NCBI GenBank assembly: GCA_031177555.1
Contig: JAPSGM010000114.1
Location: forward strand, 1-6,455
Reading direction: 5' to 3'
Source of the DNA: Chloroflexota bacterium
GTDB taxonomy: Bacteria; Chloroflexota; Limnocylindria; QHBO01
DNA length: 6,455 nucleotides
The notes under the pieces were generated by a model that worked only from the letters and a program-made list of their open reading frames with translations, made no database searches and was not told the origin of the DNA. The translations under genes and the position numbers were made by a program. This document shows positions 5,883 to 6,455 of this stretch, piece after piece (position 1 is the stretch's first letter; each line of letters starts with the position of its first letter).

Positions 5883-6455
5883 GCGTCACCGTGAATGGGG
5901 CCGGGGCGGTCGCGCAGCGGGGTGCCGGGGCGTCCACGGGTGACGGCCAGGACCTCGGCGACGATCGCGCGCGCGACCTCCTCCGGCCCTTCCGCGCCGA
6001 TGTCCAGTCCGGCCGGGGCATGCAGCCGCTCCATCGCCTCCGGGCGGCCGATCTCGGCCAGCATCTGCTCGGTACGCCCACGCGGCCCCAGCGCCCCGAG
6101 GTAAGCGAGCGGCGCCTCCAGGAAGGCGCGCAGATAGCCGATGTCGCGCAGGTAGCTGTGGCTCATCAGCACCACCGCGGTCCGCTCGTCCGGGCCCACG
6201 GCCTCCGCGGCCCGGTCCGGGTCGGCGTCGACGAAGTCGGTGGCGTCAGGGAACCGGTCGTGGCTCAGCAGCCGCCGCCGCACGTCGGCGACGGTCACCC
6301 GCCAGCCCAGCTCGGACGCCTGGCGGACTAGCGGGATGGCGTCGTGGCCGGCGGAGCAGACGACCAGCCGCAGCGGGGGAAGCATCGGCTCCAGGAAGAC
6401 CCGCTCGTCACCCTCCTCGACCACGCGCGGGACACCGTCGCGCAGCGCCGCGCCC
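5867..6455 (-). CDS. XdhC-family molybdenum cofactor maturation protein, N terminus outside window
   Basis: XdhC/CoxI-type proteins bind molybdenum cofactor, protect it during sulfuration and insert it into xanthine dehydrogenase or CO dehydrogenase-like enzymes. The 195 visible residues are open to the right edge, so the start is missing; a GTG at 6424 is in frame but family homology continues upstream (ALRDGVPRVV). Features in order are VFLEPMLPPLRLVV leading into the Rossmann fold, SAGHDAIPLV, GWRVTVADVR, RFPDA, AVVLMSHSY, YLGALGPRGRTEQML, LHAPAGLDIGAEGPEEVA, IVAEVLAV and the near-terminal GPIH. The first glycine of the usual GAGHDA loop is Ser here, and the GLGCGG segment that often precedes VFLEP in longer members is absent, so this looks like the short XdhC subtype. 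It ends naturally a few residues after GPIH, inside the last codons of moaA. No molybdoenzyme subunit is visible; it would be expected beyond the right edge. Confidence 0.88.
   Translation of the reverse strand, partial: GAALRDGVPRVVEEGDERVFLEPMLPPLRLVVCSAGHDAIPLVRQASELGWRVTVADVRRRLLSHDRFPDATDFVDADPDRAAEAVGPDERTAVVLMSHSYLRDIGYLRAFLEAPLAYLGALGPRGRTEQMLAEIGRPEAMERLHAPAGLDIGAEGPEEVARAIVAEVLAVTRGRPGTPLRDRPGPIHGDAQPPM

Noticed and set aside
5891..6331. + strand open frames downstream of moaA.
   Set aside because: The - strand here encodes a continuous XdhC-family protein with many conserved motifs; the + frames show none.
1..6455. Search for tRNA/rRNA genes, CRISPR-type repeats, transposases, attachment sites and toxin-antitoxin genes.
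   Set aside because: None seen on either strand. Almost all bases are accounted for by seven coding regions, with gaps of 4-67 bases.

Overview
The window is very GC-rich (roughly 70% or more by eye) bacterial chromosomal DNA, packed with housekeeping and catabolic genes. I see no RNA gene, insertion sequence, CRISPR array or phage gene. The GC content, frequent GTG/TTG starts and lack of Shine-Dalgarno sequences before the first genes of transcription units suggest a high-GC lineage that uses leaderless transcripts, such as some Chloroflexota, Actinomycetota or Deinococcota. The sequence alone does not decide between them.

Left block (1-2687, + strand): the C-terminal part of imidazolonepropionase (HutI, histidine degradation) enters from the left edge. 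It carries an apparent one-base frameshift about 38 codons before its natural stop. After 28 bases comes a two-gene unit: a lipoamide-dehydrogenase/mercuric-reductase-like flavoprotein with a redox-active CxxxxC but without the catalytic His-Glu pair, and, 4 bases later, a TauE/SafE-type (TSUP) membrane transporter.

Middle block (2684-4783): an FAD-linked D-2-hydroxyacid dehydrogenase of the GlcD/D-lactate dehydrogenase type lies on the - strand. It converges on the transporter gene, and the two stop codons share one CTAG. A HAD-family hydrolase on the + strand diverges from it across a 42-base gap. A HAD phosphatase or dehalogenase can make a 2-hydroxyacid that a GlcD-type enzyme oxidises, so the pair may be functionally linked.

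Right block (4851-6455): moaA (first step of molybdenum cofactor synthesis) on the + strand converges, with a 16-base overlap, on a partial xdhC-family gene on the - strand. XdhC proteins deliver mature cofactor to xanthine dehydrogenase/CO dehydrogenase-type enzymes, so this end looks like the edge of a molybdoenzyme locus.

The most interesting regulatory signal is that all four visible unit heads (flavoprotein, GlcD-like, HAD, moaA) have a -10-like hexamer 6-8 bases before the start codon and no Shine-Dalgarno. The internal transporter gene instead has an AGGAG upstream. I found no evidence of a wholly new biological system.
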